DNA of 64,000 bases from Lanius collurio. Lineage: Eukaryota > Chordata > Aves > Passeriformes > Laniidae. The stretch spans positions 6,276,579 through 6,340,578 of the forward strand of contig JACBWW010000017.1 in assembly GCA_020086605.1 (NCBI GenBank). Reading direction: 5' to 3'. The notes beneath the pieces are model-generated. The model was given only the letters and a program-made list of their open reading frames with translations, made no database searches and was not told the DNA's origin. Within the stretch, counting starts at the first letter, position 1, and each line of letters begins with the position of its first letter. This document shows, one piece after another, positions 61,546-64,000 of the stretch. Made by a program: the position numbers and the translations under genes.

Positions 61546-64000
61546 CTGGGGCTGCCCTGGAAAAGCCTTATTTAGCCAAAAGCCCGTCGGTCTTTTTCTC
61601 CTGTCCTGCCAGATTTAGGAGTACAAGGGACATTTTCGATTCCCTCGCTGAGATGAAGTTACTTGAATGGCCTTCTTTTTCCTGTGGGGTGATGCTGTAC
61701 TCCAGAGAGCAAAGAGGGATGCAGCTGGAGCTCAGGGAGGGCTCTTTGTGCCAGAAAACAGGGAATAGCTTCTCGAGTGGATGTGCTGCTGTTATTGAGG
61801 TGTTTTGCCTTTCAAAGACATCAGTTAAACGGGAAAATAACCCTCAAATTTAGATATTGCAGTTTCAAGGCGTTTGCACCTCTGATTTTTGAGCTTCATC
61901 TGGGGGGGGATTGGTGGGGGGTTGTTGAAGACCTGGAAGTAAAAGCAAACCAAGCAACTAAACCCATATAGACATACAAACTGGAAGATGCAGGCATGAA
62001 AAATATAGACAATAAAATCCATAAATGCCTCCTTGGTCTCATCCAAGCGTTCTATATCATGGGTGAGCATCACCTCCTCTGGGTCTTCCAAACAGGAATT
62101 TTTGTGAAGTTCACAGAATTTCACACAGGAGCTGGATGTGACACCAATACCATGTCAAATTGAAAAGACTCATTGAAACAGTTTTAAAAGTTTAATTGCC
62201 TCCCTGAAACAACTCTGAGGATATGCAGTTATTTCTGACATGAGAGTACCCCAGAATCAAGTAAATACAGTCCTGCTATAAAGAAACAAACAAACAAACA
62301 AATAAATAAATAAACACAACAAGTGCATCAAAACTCCCTTAAAATAAGAGCTTTTTACAGGAAATGGGCCAGACCATCCAGTGGTATAAATAAGTGTCTG
62401 CCCAATGAAGAAAACCAGCCTGTGCTGGTTCACCTTAGCTGAGAACTGTCTATAATTTCAACATATTTTATATATCTGAGTGGCAGACACTGAAAATAGG
62501 TGCCTGCCTTTAACCAGGGGCAGGCTTTAAGGGGTTGCCATTGACCTGAGCAGATGAGAACAAGCCAAACAGTGCTGCAGAGCTCATTGTTCCCACCTGA
62601 TGGGACAGGCACAGTCAGACACAGCTCTGGGCATCAGCTGGGGTGTTCTGGCATTCTGGGGCTTGGGTGGGAGCCCTGGAGAGTTTCTAAAAGCAAATGG
62701 ATGTGGGTGGCATTGGGAATGCCATGATGTAAATCACCTTCCTAGCAAAGCTGCTTTAATTGCTGCTGAGAATCTGCGCTTTCTGTATTTCCACAGCCCC
62801 TCACCAAGGGGCTCTGACATCCTTAGCACCTCCTCTGTGGAGCAAGAAATGGTGGAGATCAGGACATGATGTCCAGAGCTGGAAAAAAATCCCTCATATC
62901 GGGTATTTACAGGACCTTTTGGGGAAGGAGACAGTCTGTCCACTGTGAAGGTTGGGAAACTGAGGCAGGGATGTGTTGTGCCTTGCAGGTTCACCTGCCA
63001 GAAACCATTGCTTTCAATTCCCAGTGAGCCTCTGCTTTTGCCAGGAGAAGTTATTTCTTATAATATCATCCCTGCTGTAAGCCAGATTTTGAGGGAGAGG
63101 CCAGGGGGTCATGATTGCATGGGGTTTGATTTCATGGCAGCATAGGACAAAAACATACTGAGATTTGTATTTGATTCCTTCATTTGCATCTGATTTTGAA
63201 ACCTTCAGAGTTGTATTTCCAAGCTTTTCCCACAGAGAGCAAAGCTGTGAGCTTTCTTAAAATATATATTGCACAAAGCAAGGAAACAGATAGTCCTCGA
63301 AAATCTCAAGATTCCAGGAGGTGGAGATTGAAAAAAAGAAAGGAACACTCCTTTCCTACTGTTCTCTGAAAGCTCACACTGTAACCATCACATCTGCCAA
63401 AACAAACAGCCCTGCAACACACTTCCACCACCCCATCTTTGGGATGGGGATGATGCTGGGGGCTGAATGCTCACCTTAAACCCAGCTGGCAGCTTTGGGA
63501 CACTAATTTTATCCAGACAGAGGCTACCAAAGGTCACAGGTTTAGTGACAGCACACACTGGGTCAATCCCTTTCTTCCTTCCCCTTCCACCTGTGTGGAG
63601 TCACACACCTACAGCCACCTTCCCCCCACAGCATTGTGCAGAGAGTGATCTAAAATTAGCTGGGTGGATTTCATGTCACACAGCTTCCCTCTGCTTTCGA
63701 GCACTCGGCTTCCTGCTATATTTAAACCAAAGGCAACTGGTAAACAAAGGTTTGGTGTGCTCTGCTCTGACAGAAATAAGCACTGCAGCTATTTTTATCC
63801 TGCAGACTACACACAATGCATGTCCAAGTTACAACCACCAGCAACAAAAATATCCCAAAGAGGGCCAAGACACCGCTATGAGCAGTGAACAGAAATGAAA
63901 CCACTCTGCTCCCTGAATGCCAGTGAGGCAGCCTTTTCTAGACCCTAATTTCTCCCTTTGAGGCTCATCACACAAAAGCCTCACAGAAAGCAGATGAGTT
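61546..64000. other. Gene-less stretch downstream of the CpG island
   Basis: No exon with clear splice signals was found on either strand. The (CAAA)n repeat at 62284 and one octamer at 63182-63189 are the only distinct features. The 143-codon frame at 63467-63898 is of random composition. Confidence 0.6.
62284..62315. repeat. (CAAA)n(TAAA)n microsatellite
   Basis: About four CAAA units followed by about three TAAA units. Confidence 0.92.

Noticed and set aside
1..64000. CRISPR arrays, operons, prophage or insertion sequences
   Set aside because: No regularly spaced repeats, no gene-dense strands and no prokaryotic gene signals; the CR1 content shows vertebrate DNA.

Overview
The window looks like vertebrate, most likely avian, nuclear DNA. 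The main evidence is a set of CR1 LINE 3' fragments in both orientations. They carry the bird-type terminal sequence: an ATTCTATGA-like end, the TTGGACTxGATGATC block and the 'GGGACACCTTCCACTAGACCAGGTTGCTC' type of 3' end. One copy has a tail form I associate with songbirds. The sequence is otherwise single-copy, with short A-rich microsatellites, a few compact CpG-rich blocks in a CpG-poor background, and one 310-base assembly gap. There are no operons, no ribosome-binding-site-led genes and nothing prokaryotic.

I cannot recognise any complete protein-coding gene. Nearly all open frames are short and of random composition. Several run through CR1 copies or simple repeats. The window is best read as intergenic or intronic sequence with a few possible exons and promoter-like blocks.

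Layout. 1-3000: plain sequence. 3001-4545: two minus-strand CR1 pieces. 4804-4868: TG-rich minisatellite. 5220-5560: AT-rich block with four TAATTA homeodomain-type sites. 13972-14150: minus-strand CR1. 18853-18894: 14-bp minisatellite. 20754-20817: three AP-1-type sites. 24840-25135: minus-strand CR1. 25765-26310: CpG-enriched block. 27306-27524: plus-strand CR1, followed by the N gap at 27734-28043. 28951-29010: CR1 tail. 32299-32498: a possible 3' terminal exon with four AATAAA signals. 32977-33420: a purine tract beside a CpG-rich, promoter-like block with CRE-like and RFX-like motifs. 36425-37145: a possible coiled-coil exon and, 350 bp on, a CpG island with an ATG-initiated segment ending at a good splice donor. 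41656-41798: CR1. 55763-55812: CR1 tail. 61255-61545: the strongest CpG island, with Sp1-type GC boxes and a perfect hairpin.

The 32-37 kb interval is the most gene-like part on the plus strand, and 61.3-61.5 kb is the best promoter candidate. How these elements connect, and to which gene, cannot be settled from sequence alone. I found no convincing previously undescribed system. The candidates worth testing are listed as findings, with the tests that would decide them.
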